From Fen-549 sp050011315 (GTDB lineage: Bacteria > Actinomycetota > Thermoleophilia > Gaiellales > Gaiellaceae), in NCBI GenBank assembly GCA_050011315.1, contig JBEKJI010000002.1:145508-209507 (forward strand): a DNA stretch of 64,000 nucleotides, given 5' to 3'. Below the pieces are notes generated by a model that saw only the letters and a list, made by a program, of their open reading frames with translations, was not told where the DNA came from and did not search any database. A program made the translations under genes and the position numbers. Shown in pieces: positions 1 through 7,355 of this stretch. Numbering within the stretch: position 1 is the first letter of the stretch; every line of letters begins with the position of its first letter.

Positions 1-2
1 CC

Positions 3-872
3 TGGTCGCCGGACGGGACGAAGATCGTCTTCTCGAGCAGCCGCGACGGCAACGGCGAGATCTACGTCATGAACGCAGACGGCGCAAACCAGACGCGGCT
101 GACGACGAACATGGCCCAGGCCGATCACCCGTCCTGGTCGCCGGACGGGACGAAGATCGCCTTCGAGAGCAACCGCGGCGGCAACTGGGAGATCTACTCC
201 ATGGACGCAAACGGCGCGAATCAGACGCGGCTGACGACGAACTTGGGGGCGACGAACGAAAACCCGTCCATGCAGCCCCCGCCCGATACGACGATCGGCG
301 ACCATCCCGCCTCGAGTACGACCTCGAGCTCGGCCAGCTTCTCCTTCAGCTCGAACAAGAGCGGCTCGAGCTTCGAGTGCAAGCTCGACGCCGGCGCCTG
401 GAGCCCGTGCACCTCACCGAAGGCCTACAGCGGCCTCGCGCTGGGCTCGCACACCTTCCAGGTGCGAGCCATCGATCTTGCCGGCGTCGTCGATCCGACC
501 CCGGCCGGCTATAGCTGGACAGTTGCCGCTGCAGCGCCGCCGCCTCCGACCACCACCACCACAACCACCAAGGCCGGCGGAAAGATCGTCTCCTGCAAGC
601 TGGCGAAGAAGAGCTTCCCCGCCGCCCAGGCCGGCAAGGTCAAGCTCATCTGCAAGTTCTCGCCCAAGAGCAAGGTCTTCAAGTGGGTGCTCTCGCTCAA
701 GAAGGTCAAGAAGTGGGTGCTCGTGAAGAGCGTCAAGAAGACCGGCTCCTTCAAGACGTACACGCTCACGGTCAAGAAGCTCTTCGCGGGTAAGCCGGTG
801 AAGAGGGGTAGCTACCGGCTCAAGCTCTCCGCCGACAAGAACTCGAGAACGCTCGCCTTCAGGGTCACCTGA
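3..872 (+). CDS. PD40/TolB-like beta-propeller protein, C-terminal part (5' end outside window)
   Basis: The reading frame is open from the window edge, so the start lies upstream. Two propeller repeats with the WSPDGTKI signature and an EIYxM(D/N)xDGANQTRLTTN tail are visible, as in PD40/TolB-type blades. They are followed by an Ig-like module of about 80 residues with two cysteines (SGSSFECKL, WSPCTSP), a poly-Thr linker and a lysine-rich C-terminal domain with two more cysteines. This layout fits an exported or cell-surface protein, probably binding a ligand rather than acting as an enzyme. The blades are close to identical, so recent repeat expansion is likely. No export signal can be seen because the N-terminus is missing. 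Confidence 0.8.
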   Translation, partial: WSPDGTKIVFSSSRDGNGEIYVMNADGANQTRLTTNMAQADHPSWSPDGTKIAFESNRGGNWEIYSMDANGANQTRLTTNLGATNENPSMQPPPDTTIGDHPASSTTSSSASFSFSSNKSGSSFECKLDAGAWSPCTSPKAYSGLALGSHTFQVRAIDLAGVVDPTPAGYSWTVAAAAPPPPTTTTTTTKAGGKIVSCKLAKKSFPAAQAGKVKLICKFSPKSKVFKWVLSLKKVKKWVLVKSVKKTGSFKTYTLTVKKLFAGKPVKRGSYRLKLSADKNSRTLAFRVT

Positions 873-1066
873 GTGTAGGTGCGAGCGAAAACGACCAGGG
901 AAGGGACGGTGCCGAAGCAAGGCGCCGCCCCTTCTCCTGATCTCCGTCTCGACGCCAGGGCCGGCGTCCGCTCGCGCTTCCAACTCGAAGTCGTGCTCGC
1001 AGAGCCTGACTGAGCGCCCGCTAGCCGTTTATCTTGTGCGGCCGGGCGCCTTTCGCTTTCTCGGGG

Positions 1067-1170
1067 CGCCGCTGGCGGTGCGAGCCCGGAGAGAACAGTG
1101 TGGACACACGGGCTCGGAGAGGATCGTGCCGCCAGCGGCGTCAGGGTCATCGCCTTCACGGCGATGACCC
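1067..1170. other. Hairpin-rich intergenic stretch of unknown function (gap 873-1229)
   Basis: The gap between the propeller gene and the cold shock gene holds no convincing ORF but strong nested inverted repeats. A 12-bp outer stem pairs 1067-1078 with 1129-1140. Inside it 1081-1088 (CGAGCCCG) pairs with 1109-1116 (CGGGCTCG). A separate perfect 11-bp hairpin follows at 1144-1170 with loop TTCAC. None has a T-run typical of an intrinsic terminator. It could be a structured RNA, a 3' UTR of the propeller gene, or a repeat element. Confidence 0.5.
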
Positions 1171-1183
1171 GTCCGAGGAAGCG

Positions 1184-1207
1184 AAACGGGCCCTTGGGGG
1201 GCCCGCT
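1184..1207 (-). terminator. Terminator-like hairpin after the cold shock gene
   Basis: Reading the minus strand, a GC-rich stem (AAGCGGGCCC pairing with GGGCCCGTTT, one G-T pair) lies about 22 bases after the cold shock stop codon and runs into a TTTCGCTT tail. This fits an intrinsic terminator with a weak T-run. Confidence 0.6.
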
Positions 1208-1229
1208 TCGACAGCTTGCTGTGTGGTTC

Positions 1230-1433
1230 TCAGACTACGTGGACGTTCTCGGCCTGAAGACCTTTCTCGCCCTGAACGACATCGAACTCGACCTTCTGTC
1301 CCTCGGTGAGGGTGCGATAGCCGTCCATCGTGATCTTCGAGTGATGAACGAAGACGTCGTCTCCGCCCTCGCGCTCGATGAAACCGAAGCCCTTCTCATT
1401 GGAGAACCACTTGACGGTGCCCTGAGCCAACAT
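1230..1433 (-). CDS. cspA: Cold shock protein (CspA family)
   Basis: A 67-residue single cold shock domain. RNP1 (KGFGFI, residues 14-19) and RNP2 (DVFVHH, 26-31) are intact, and the length matches the family. Such proteins bind single-stranded RNA and DNA, melt RNA structure and aid translation in the cold. The ATG at 1433 was chosen over a longer open frame because the family starts at (M)AQGTVKWF and AAGGAGG lies just upstream, with unusually tight spacing of two to three bases. It lies 76 bases after folD on the same strand and may be read from its own promoter in that gap. The symbol is a family name; which paralogue it is cannot be told. Confidence 0.92.
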   Translation of the reverse strand: MLAQGTVKWFSNEKGFGFIEREGGDDVFVHHSKITMDGYRTLTEGQKVEFDVVQGEKGLQAENVHVV

Positions 1434-1509
1434 TTCCTCCTTGAACCTGCGACGGCCCAGGCACCGAGCCGTCGAGCGGTGATTAAGCCCAGCAAAAATA
1501 GCGTCGCAG

Positions 1510-2358
1510 CTAGTCGAAAGCAAGCAATCCTCGCCTCGCGCGAGCCGCGCGAACCGTGTTGGCGAGGAGCATCGCTCTCGTCATCGGGCCGACTCCGCCC
1601 GGTACCGGGGTGAGAAGCCCGGCAATCTCGACCACGCCTTTGTCGACGTCGCCGACGAGCCCTTCGGAAGTTCTTGTGATCCCGACGTCGACAACCGTTG
1701 CGCCCGGCTTCACCATCTCGGGCTGGATCAGGCCTGCGCGGCCCGCCGCTGCGACCAGCAGATCGGCCCTTCTGGTGCGCTCCGCCATGTCGCGCGTGCG
1801 GGTGTGGCAGAAGGTGACGGTCGCGTTCGCACGCAGGAGGAGCGCCGCCATCGGCTTGCCTACGATCTCGCTGCGCCCGACGATGACCGCGTCCGCGCCC
1901 TCGAGCTGAACCTCGTACTCGCGCAGGAGCTCCATGATCCCGAGCGGCGTCGCCGAGATGTGACCTTCGCGCCCGAGCCAGAGGCGCCCGACATTGACCG
2001 GGCTGAAGCCGTCGACGTCCTTGACCGGATCGATCGCTTCCATCACACGCGGCTCGTTGATCTGAACGGGAACCGGCGACTGAACGATGAAGCCGTCGAT
2101 CCGGTCGTCGGCGTTCAGCTCGTGCACCAGCGCGAGCACCTGCTCCTCGCCGGCGTCGGCGGGGAGGCGATGGTCGATCGACTCGATCCCGACCTCGGCG
2201 CAGTCCTTGTGCTTGTAGCCGACGTAGACGTGCGAGGCGGGGTCGTCGCCGACTAGTACAGTTGCCAGCGAGACATGGCCGAGCTCGCGCACCTCTTCGG
2301 CGATCCGTGCACGTACGCGTGCCGCCAGCTCGGATCCGTTCATCAGGGTCGCAGTCAC
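1510..2358 (-). CDS. folD: Bifunctional methylenetetrahydrofolate dehydrogenase/cyclohydrolase FolD
   Basis: Cytosolic enzyme that interconverts 5,10-methylene-THF and 10-formyl-THF for one-carbon metabolism. The 282-residue length fits. The YVGYKHKDC motif holds the catalytic lysine (K49), followed by VQSPVPVQ in place of the common VQLPLP, the KDVDGFSP substrate loop, the dinucleotide-binding GRSEIVGKPMA, and the C-terminal PVPGGVGPMTRAML signature. The frame begins at a GTG (2358); an ATG five codons later (2343) is an equally possible start, since neither has a clear ribosome-binding site. Confidence 0.95.
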   Translation of the reverse strand: MTATLMNGSELAARVRARIAEEVRELGHVSLATVLVGDDPASHVYVGYKHKDCAEVGIESIDHRLPADAGEEQVLALVHELNADDRIDGFIVQSPVPVQINEPRVMEAIDPVKDVDGFSPVNVGRLWLGREGHISATPLGIMELLREYEVQLEGADAVIVGRSEIVGKPMAALLLRANATVTFCHTRTRDMAERTRRADLLVAAAGRAGLIQPEMVKPGATVVDVGITRTSEGLVGDVDKGVVEIAGLLTPVPGGVGPMTRAMLLANTVRAARARRGLLAFD

Positions 2359-2409
2359 AGGAAGCGGAACTCTAGCCGAAGAGCCTGTTTTGGTTGAGAT
2401 TGCAGATCT

Positions 2410-2673
2410 ATGGGAATTGGATCTTGGCGCGACCGACCCCCCAAAGGAGGGGTGAACACGTGCTATGCCTTGCCGATCATGAGCGAAGGTTCACCGGACG
2501 GGCGCATGCGTAATAAACTCAGCTTCCCTCTCATCCTTGCTGCGCTAGCTGTCATGGCGGTCGTAGCGGCGGTAGCGGCGTTCTTCGTGCCGACGGTCGT
2601 TTCGCTTCTTCTCGTCGGTATCGCAATCGCCCTGGTTGCCCTTGGCGCCTTCACCGTCGCGCGCCAGCTCTAG
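2410..2673 (+). CDS. Small membrane protein of unknown function
   Basis: An 87-residue frame whose second half forms two hydrophobic segments (LILAALAVMAVVAAVAAFF and VVSLLLVGIAIALVALGAF), so a small integral membrane protein with a short polar N-terminus. No family recognised. A strong AAAGGAGG at about 2444-2451 sits inside the frame, which suggests the true start is further in: candidates are GTG 2452, ATG 2479 (MSEGSPDGRM) or ATG 2506. It diverges from folD and is followed by tRNA-Cys on the other strand. Confidence 0.55.
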   Translation: MGIGSWRDRPPKGGVNTCYALPIMSEGSPDGRMRNKLSFPLILAALAVMAVVAAVAAFFVPTVVSLLLVGIAIALVALGAFTVARQL

Positions 2674-2727
2674 AAAGCGCGCGACGCTGGAGCCTTCGCG
2701 CCCGCGGCGTGATCGCAGGCAAATCAA

Positions 2728-2798
2728 AGGCGCGGAGCAGAATCGAACTGCTGTACGAGGCTTTGCAGGCCTCTGCCTAGCCACTCGGCCACCGCGCC
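2728..2798 (-). tRNA. tRNA-Cys (GCA)
   Basis: Cloverleaf on the minus strand: acceptor GGCGCGG pairs with CCGCGCC, anticodon loop CTGCAAA gives anticodon GCA, the T-loop is TTCGATT and the discriminator base is U, as expected for cysteine. CCA is not encoded. Confidence 0.93.
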
Positions 2799-2953
2799 GT
2801 GCTGGCGAATCCTAGTACACGTCGCCCGCTCAATTCCGCGCCCAGGGCCCGGCACTCGCTCGACCGGAGAGCCGCCTGCGCGATCGCTTCTAGCGCCGGA
2901 TGCGCGGGCAGCGAATCTGGACGGCGCCGGCCGGCGTCTATTCTGTCGCCCGC

Positions 2954-4984
2954 ATGAAGAGACGGCCCGATATCCAAGGCCTCCGCGCCGTGGCGATCTT
3001 GCTCGTGGTGCTCTATCACGCCGACCTTTCCTTCCGGGGAGGATTCACGGGCGTCGATGTCTTCTTCGTCATCTCGGGCTTCGTGATCGCCGGGACGTTG
3101 CTCGGCGAGCTGACTTCGACCGGCCGCATGAGCCTGGGCGGCTTCTACGCCAGGCGCGTCAGGCGAATCCTGCCCGCGCCGGCGGTGATGCTCGTCTTCG
3201 TCGCGCTCGCCGGGATACTGGCGGATCCAGCCGGAACGCAGCGTATGTCGGCGATGACCGGCATCGCGGCGTCGGCGCTCGGCGCCAACTTCTACCTGGA
3301 GGTGTTGCCCAACGGCTACTTCAACGTGAGCACGCAGCTCAATCCGCTGCTGCACACCTGGATGCTGTCGGTGATCGCCCAGATCTACATCGTCTTTCCC
3401 TTGCTCCTACTGGCAGCCTGGTGGCTCGGACGCTCCCGGCTCGGCCGCGGTCGCAGCAAGGAGCTCGCCTGGACGATCGTCGCGCTCGTCTCGGCTCTCT
3501 CCTTCCTGCTCTCTTTCGGCCTCACGCACGGCTACGTCCTGTCCCGCCCCGGCGGTTACGAGAAGTTCGCCTTCTACGCCACGCCGACTCGCTTCTGGGA
3601 GTTCGGGGTAGGCGCGCTCTTGATGCTCGCTTTACGGCTGTTCGAGCGCCTTCCCGGCCGGCTGGCGCTCGCGTTCGATCTTGCCGGGGCGGCCGCCGTG
3701 GGCGTGTCTGCGTTCTACATCCAGCAGGTGGGGTTCCGCGAGACCTCGGCCCTGCTGCCGGTCGCAGGCGCCTGCCTGCTCATCGCCGCGGGGACGAGGA
3801 CACCGCTGGGCTTTACGCGTCTGCTAAGCCTTCGTCCTGTGGTCTGGCTAGGCGACATCTCCTACAGCCTCTATCTCTGGCACTGGCCCTTCATCGTCTT
3901 CGCCAAGGCGCTCTGGCCCAGCCACGGTGCCTGGCTCGCGGGCGTCGCCGCCGCCGTCAGCCTGCTGCCCGCCTGGCTCACCTACCGCTACGTCGAGAAC
4001 CCGATCCGCTTCCGAGCGCGGACGGGCTCGCGCGCGCCGACGTCCCGGCGCGCGGGGTTGGCGCTCGCCTCGGCCTGCATCGCCGTCCCGATCGTCGCCA
4101 ACCTCGGTCTGATGCAAGCGCAGAAGCTCATCGACCGGACGGCGTCTCTCAAGAGCTGGCGCCACACCACCGCCCTGCACACCGACGTTCGCCGCGGCTG
4201 CTCCAGCTCGACGCCGCTGGGACCCGACTACAGGCCCAAGTGCACCTGGCACGTGGCGCATCCGCGCGGTCGCATCGTTCTCTTCGGCGACTCGAACGCC
4301 GGCATGTACGCCGAGCCCGTCGTCAAGGCCGGAAACAGCGCCGGCTACGACGTCACCGTCGTCACCGCCTCCTCCTGCCCCTACCTCGGCCTGCGCATCA
4401 CCCGCATCGACGGCGAGGAGCACAGGTGCCCCAGCTTCGGCTCCAAGTCGATCGACTACATGGTCAAGACGAAGCCGAGCCTGGTCGTCCTGGTCACGCG
4501 CACCGACTTCTACCTGCAGAACCCCGACGACGGGTTGGCGGTGGTGGGCGACGGCGGCTTCACCTTCACGAGCGCCGGCAAGGCGCGACTCTGGCGCCGG
4601 GCGCTGCACTCGACGCTCATGCGCCTGAACGCCGCCGGGGTGCCGGTGCTGCTCGTGCACCCAATCCCGGTGCTGCCGCTCGACCAGCAGACCTGCGCCA
4701 TCGTGCGCATCCTGCTCGGTGCCTGCTCCAGCTCGCTCCCGCGCAGCTCGGTCGACAACTGGCTGCGCCTGGCGGTCGAGACCGAGAACGCGGGCGCAGC
4801 CGGCGTCAAGCTGACCAAGGTGCTCGACTTCGAGAACCAGCTCTGCGGCAAGAACCGCTGTACAACCGTGAAGAACGGGGTCTCGCTTTACCGAGACTCG
4901 CGCCACCTGAGCGTCGACGGCGCGCTCACCTTGACCGGCACTTTCGAGCGGGCGATCGTCGCGCACGCGATCCCGCGAAAGTGA
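2954..4984 (+). CDS. OafA/YrhL-type acyltransferase with C-terminal SGNH domain
   Basis: A 676-residue membrane enzyme of the acyltransferase-3 family. The N-terminus shows the signature RPDIQGLRAVAILLVVLYH and GVDVFFVISGFVI, and about ten membrane segments follow to roughly residue 350. The C-terminal part is a periplasm-side SGNH domain: LFGDSNAGM near residue 443 carries the nucleophile block and DSRHLSVDGA near 647 carries the Asp-His pair. Family members move acetyl or other acyl groups onto surface polysaccharides. The ATG at 2954 is chosen because it begins the domain. TATTCT at 2939-2944 could be a -10 box close enough for a leaderless mRNA. Confidence 0.9.
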   Translation: MKRRPDIQGLRAVAILLVVLYHADLSFRGGFTGVDVFFVISGFVIAGTLLGELTSTGRMSLGGFYARRVRRILPAPAVMLVFVALAGILADPAGTQRMSAMTGIAASALGANFYLEVLPNGYFNVSTQLNPLLHTWMLSVIAQIYIVFPLLLLAAWWLGRSRLGRGRSKELAWTIVALVSALSFLLSFGLTHGYVLSRPGGYEKFAFYATPTRFWEFGVGALLMLALRLFERLPGRLALAFDLAGAAAVGVSAFYIQQVGFRETSALLPVAGACLLIAAGTRTPLGFTRLLSLRPVVWLGDISYSLYLWHWPFIVFAKALWPSHGAWLAGVAAAVSLLPAWLTYRYVENPIRFRARTGSRAPTSRRAGLALASACIAVPIVANLGLMQAQKLIDRTASLKSWRHTTALHTDVRRGCSSSTPLGPDYRPKCTWHVAHPRGRIVLFGDSNAGMYAEPVVKAGNSAGYDVTVVTASSCPYLGLRITRIDGEEHRCPSFGSKSIDYMVKTKPSLVVLVTRTDFYLQNPDDGLAVVGDGGFTFTSAGKARLWRRALHSTLMRLNAAGVPVLLVHPIPVLPLDQQTCAIVRILLGACSSSLPRSSVDNWLRLAVETENAGAAGVKLTKVLDFENQLCGKNRCTTVKNGVSLYRDSRHLSVDGALTLTGTFERAIVAHAIPRK

Positions 4985-4998
4985 TCTTTACCCCCGTT

Positions 4999-5048
4999 GG
5001 GGATCACTCCCGGAGGGATTCGAACCCTCGACCTTCTGCATGGCAAGC
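4999..5048 (-). pseudogene. tRNA-Gly 3'-half fragment fused to an element-E terminus; candidate left att site
   Basis: Positions 5014-5048 are identical over 35 bp to 10702-10736 in the intact tRNA-Gly(GCC) gene, covering the anticodon loop through the T-arm. The 5' half and the matching acceptor strand are missing. Instead of the acceptor, positions 4999-5013 match the end of element E (GGAGTGATCCCC read on the minus strand). This junction could have formed by deletion between the TCCCTTC present in both tRNA-Gly and the E terminus. Not a functional tRNA. Confidence 0.65.
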
Positions 5049-5067
5049 GTGCCGTGAAATACGCCAA

Positions 5068-5111
5068 GAGGGCGCCGGAAGCCGCACGGTTACGCGGTAA
5101 CCGGCGCCCTC
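5068..5111. repeat. Perfect 11-bp inverted repeat at the island left edge
   Basis: GAGGGCGCCGG at 5068-5078 pairs with CCGGCGCCCTC at 5101-5111. An inner pair GGTTAC/GTAACC flanks GCG and overlaps the right arm. It lies 20 bases inside the tRNA-Gly fragment. It may be a recombinase-binding arm, a terminator without T-run, or a remnant of the element end. Confidence 0.5.
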
Positions 5112-5170
5112 GGTCTGCTCGGGTTTCGGCCGCAAATACCCGCCATTTCCGGTCGATTCGAAGCGATTTG

Positions 5171-5193
5171 GGCACAAGTTCCGGATTTGTGCC
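5171..5193 (-). terminator. Possible hairpin terminator after the lipoprotein gene
   Basis: GGCACAA at 5171-5177 pairs with TTGTGCC at 5187-5193, about 50 bases after the stop codon of the minus-strand lipoprotein gene. There is no T-run. An operator is an alternative reading. Confidence 0.35.
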
Positions 5194-5241
5194 TAATCGA
5201 GACCGCCGAGAAGCCGACGGAGATCGGAGCCGAGCGCTAGG

Positions 5242-5604
5242 TCACTTGTGCGACGGGAACTCCGAACAGTAGATGTGCGCCGCACCAGTAGGTTTGTTGG
5301 CTGTGATCGCGGAGAGCGAAATGCGATCGAGTTCGAGGGCAATGCACCAAGGTGGAGTCCCCTTCTCTCGGCTGAACCTCACTATCCAGACATCACGACC
5401 AACGTAGTGTGAACCAGCGAAATGCAGAGTCACACTGTCGTTTGTCCTTTCCGAGAGAGCGATCGCTTCGGCATAGACGCGCACGACCGCAGCGTCATTG
5501 TTGGTAGTGGTTTGCGAGCTTGATCCCGATGTTCCGCAGCCTGCCCCGAAGAGTAGGGCTAGCGCAGCAGCGAGAAGGACTACGGCAACCCTCGGCGTCC
5601 TCAT
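5242..5604 (-). CDS. Hypothetical lipoprotein
   Basis: A 120-residue protein with a clear export signal: basic MRTPR, a hydrophobic stretch to about residue 19, then GAGC as a non-canonical lipobox with Cys23, followed by a Ser/Thr/Asn linker. The mature part is about 85 residues with two further cysteines. No family is recognised. Its base composition is lower in GC than flanking core genes, in keeping with the proposed island. A membrane-anchored role outside the cytoplasmic membrane is inferred from the signal only. Confidence 0.65.
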   Translation of the reverse strand: MRTPRVAVVLLAAALALLFGAGCGTSGSSSQTTTNNDAAVVRVYAEAIALSERTNDSVTLHFAGSHYVGRDVWIVRFSREKGTPPWCIALELDRISLSAITANKPTGAAHIYCSEFPSHK

Positions 5605-5688
5605 GGCTGGGAGTCTAAGTGCTCAGGCGTGCTCCTTCTAGCCATGTCCGAAAAAGCGTCTAGCGAAGCGGCGTCCCCGGCTCGATGC

Positions 5689-5976
5689 TTACTCGGAGCA
5701 GCGGCGGCGGGCGAGACGCTGAGCGGCGGAAATTGCCTCTGTATACGCTCTTTGATCGTCTTTCGTCATCCAGTAGTCGCCCATGACTGCGCGGAGTTCG
5801 GCTTCCGCATCCGTCGTCGTGTCGGGAAAGACTTTCTCGAAGGACACCGCCCACGGATCTCCGCGCAAGCCTGACTCCTTCCAACCAAGCGCGAGGATCT
5901 CGGCCGCTTTCCCACTGATCTCGTCGAGAGGCGCCTTGGCGAAACTCACGCCCGAGATTTTCTTAACGTCTGTCAT
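5689..5976 (-). CDS. Hypothetical protein
   Basis: A 95-residue soluble protein with no recognised domain. It is acidic in the middle (FPDTTTDAEAELRAVMGDYW) and ends in an arginine-rich helix. It is followed 85 bases later by the lipoprotein gene on the same strand and lies 35 bases after the next membrane-protein gene, so the three may form one transcription unit. No homologue comes to mind; the evidence is the open frame and its codon style. Confidence 0.5.
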   Translation of the reverse strand: MTDVKKISGVSFAKAPLDEISGKAAEILALGWKESGLRGDPWAVSFEKVFPDTTTDAEAELRAVMGDYWMTKDDQRAYTEAISAAQRLARRRCSE

Positions 5977-6011
5977 AGCTCGCCATTCTATGCCGACTGG
6001 CGCCCACCCGC

Positions 6012-6578
6012 CTATACGTCGCCCTGAATCTGAAGCAAGCGCGTCTTGCGCCTCTCGATATAGGCGCTCACGTAGGCACAGCCTTTAACGGGGTAGACAC
6101 TCTCATCAGGCCCTGGCCCAAGTCCCTCATCACTATCGAAAAGGCGATCAGTCCCGATCGGAAACCAACGCTTGAGCGTCGCCCGGACCTCGTTCTCCCA
6201 ATGCACAAGATCAGCCTCAAGACGATGGCGATGGGTTTGCCACATCACCTCGTCAGAGAACTCTTCTCCATCGACTTCTCGTTTCAACTCATCAGCATCG
6301 CGTACGCATTGCGTGATATATGCGTTTTTCGCTTCCCTCGTACCCAGTTCGCGTAGGCGACTCCGAGCCGCGGCAAGTTCACCGGCCACGTCGCAGTAGG
6401 CAAGGAACTGCGCCACAACTACGCCGAGGCCCAGACCGAGCCACCAGATCCATTGGGGAATAGGGAAACCGCCAAGGACTGTTGCGGTTCCTCCCACTCC
6501 GGAAACAACCGCGAGCGCGAACCAATACCAGTGTTTCAAGACCGCCCAAACGTAGGGCCGCATCTGGCGCCTTCGCAT
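6012..6578 (-). CDS. Hypothetical two-helix membrane protein with cytoplasmic coiled region
   Basis: A 188-residue protein with two membrane segments near the N-terminus (WYWFALAVVSGVGGTATVLGG and WIWWLGLGLGVVVAQFLAYC). A charged, probably helical stretch (residues 65-115) and a polar C-terminus follow. The layout resembles small island-encoded membrane proteins, but no family is recognised. It probably begins the minus-strand run of three genes that continues with the 95-residue protein and the lipoprotein. Confidence 0.55.
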   Translation of the reverse strand: MRRRQMRPYVWAVLKHWYWFALAVVSGVGGTATVLGGFPIPQWIWWLGLGLGVVVAQFLAYCDVAGELAAARSRLRELGTREAKNAYITQCVRDADELKREVDGEEFSDEVMWQTHRHRLEADLVHWENEVRATLKRWFPIGTDRLFDSDEGLGPGPDESVYPVKGCAYVSAYIERRKTRLLQIQGDV

Positions 6579-6713
6579 GCTCGAAAGCCTACTCGCACTA
6601 CGTCAAATGGCGGAGAGGTCTGTCCCCTCTCCCCTTGTCCAAAAGAGCGTCTAGCCGAGCGGCCTCCTGTCGCGTAGCGTGAAGGGTCGCGGGTTCAGGC
6701 GTAGGCTAGACCG

Positions 6714-6884
6714 GTGGGATTCTTCTCGCGCCTCTCCGGCGGCACAACTCCGCACCTAGCCGACGCCATGACCGTCCTCGCTGGCGACCTCGTAGACGTT
6801 GTCGGCGAGAGTTACCGGCACCTACTCGACGGCGCCGAGGCCGAGGCACATCCCGGCTCGATAGCTACCTCGAGCGGTCAGTAG
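6714..6884 (+). CDS. Small ORF, 56 residues
   Basis: A GTG-initiated frame coding MGFFSRLSGGTTPHLADAM and then an alternating acidic/hydrophobic helix (VLAGDLVDVVGESYRHLL). It has high GC in third positions. TAGGCTAGA lies 6 to 13 bases before the GTG and could be a -10 box for a leaderless message. The next frame starts 16 bases after its stop, so the pair may be an operon. Function unknown. Confidence 0.4.
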   Translation: MGFFSRLSGGTTPHLADAMTVLAGDLVDVVGESYRHLLDGAEAEAHPGSIATSSGQ

Positions 6885-6899
6885 GAGAAGGGGCATCCC

Positions 6900-7181
6900 G
6901 TGCGTGAATATTGGAAACGCGCTGGCGGTTGTGGCCGGGCTATTGCCCGCTGCGAGGATGGCAGAGTCTTCTTTTCTTCGAGCCGGGGTGTTCTGCGCTT
7001 CAACCTGCGATGCTCGGCCGGTCACCAGTGGTGGGCGCCTAATCCTAAGGCGTCCGTGGGTCGCGAATGCCTCCACGCCGAACGACCGGCGTCCATCGCG
7101 CCGATAAGGAAACCAAGAGAGGCGGACCAGCCGCCGCGAGGGCTCTCGTTCAGCGCCGACGCTCTGCTTAATGCCGCCTAG
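6900..7181 (+). CDS. Possible small zinc-ribbon-like protein
   Basis: A 93-residue frame starting at GTG, with GGAGAAGGGG seven bases upstream. It contains CxxGHxWW (LRCSAGHQWW) followed by VGREC, a spacing like that of treble-clef or DUF4379-type zinc ribbons in which a CxxGHxW pair precedes a second knuckle. The last cysteine of the second pair is missing (ECLHAE), so it may be degenerate. An overlapping frame at 6904 is the alternative. Its position in the island suits a nuclease- or defence-related accessory protein, but this is inference. Confidence 0.35.
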   Translation: MREYWKRAGGCGRAIARCEDGRVFFSSSRGVLRFNLRCSAGHQWWAPNPKASVGRECLHAERPASIAPIRKPREADQPPRGLSFSADALLNAA

Positions 7182-7186
7182 ACGGA

Positions 7187-7208
7187 ACTGGCGCGCAACT
7201 GGCGCGCA
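7187..7208. repeat. Tandem 11-bp repeat, with a further copy at 8845
   Basis: ACTGGCGCGCA occurs twice in a row here. A 16-bp extension, GCGCAACTGGCGCGCA (7193-7208), recurs in direct orientation at 8841-8856 on the other side of the 487-residue gene. The copies bracket a 1.65-kb segment. Confidence 0.6.
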
Positions 7209-7355
7209 CGAGGCCGAGTCGGGGCGGATGTTCGACGAGTATCTCGCCCGAGCGGATACGGGTGCCCGGCTGGAGCAGCTCGACGAGGACTAGGCCGAGT
7301 CTCTAGTACGCGGCGGAGTACCCGCTTGGCTCGCGGCTGCGAGATCATGTAGGGC

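Noticed and set aside
5014..5048. Functional second tRNA-Gly
   Set aside because: The 5' half and a matching acceptor strand are missing; only the anticodon-to-T-arm part is present.
3421..5100. 559-residue plus-strand frame inside the acyltransferase gene
   Set aside because: Arginine- and proline-rich shadow in another frame of a well-supported gene; no domain and no matching start context.
6904..7107. 67-residue frame overlapping the zinc-ribbon-like frame
   Set aside because: Starts inside the other frame with worse ribosome-binding spacing and a low-complexity arginine-rich end; the 6900 frame fits better.
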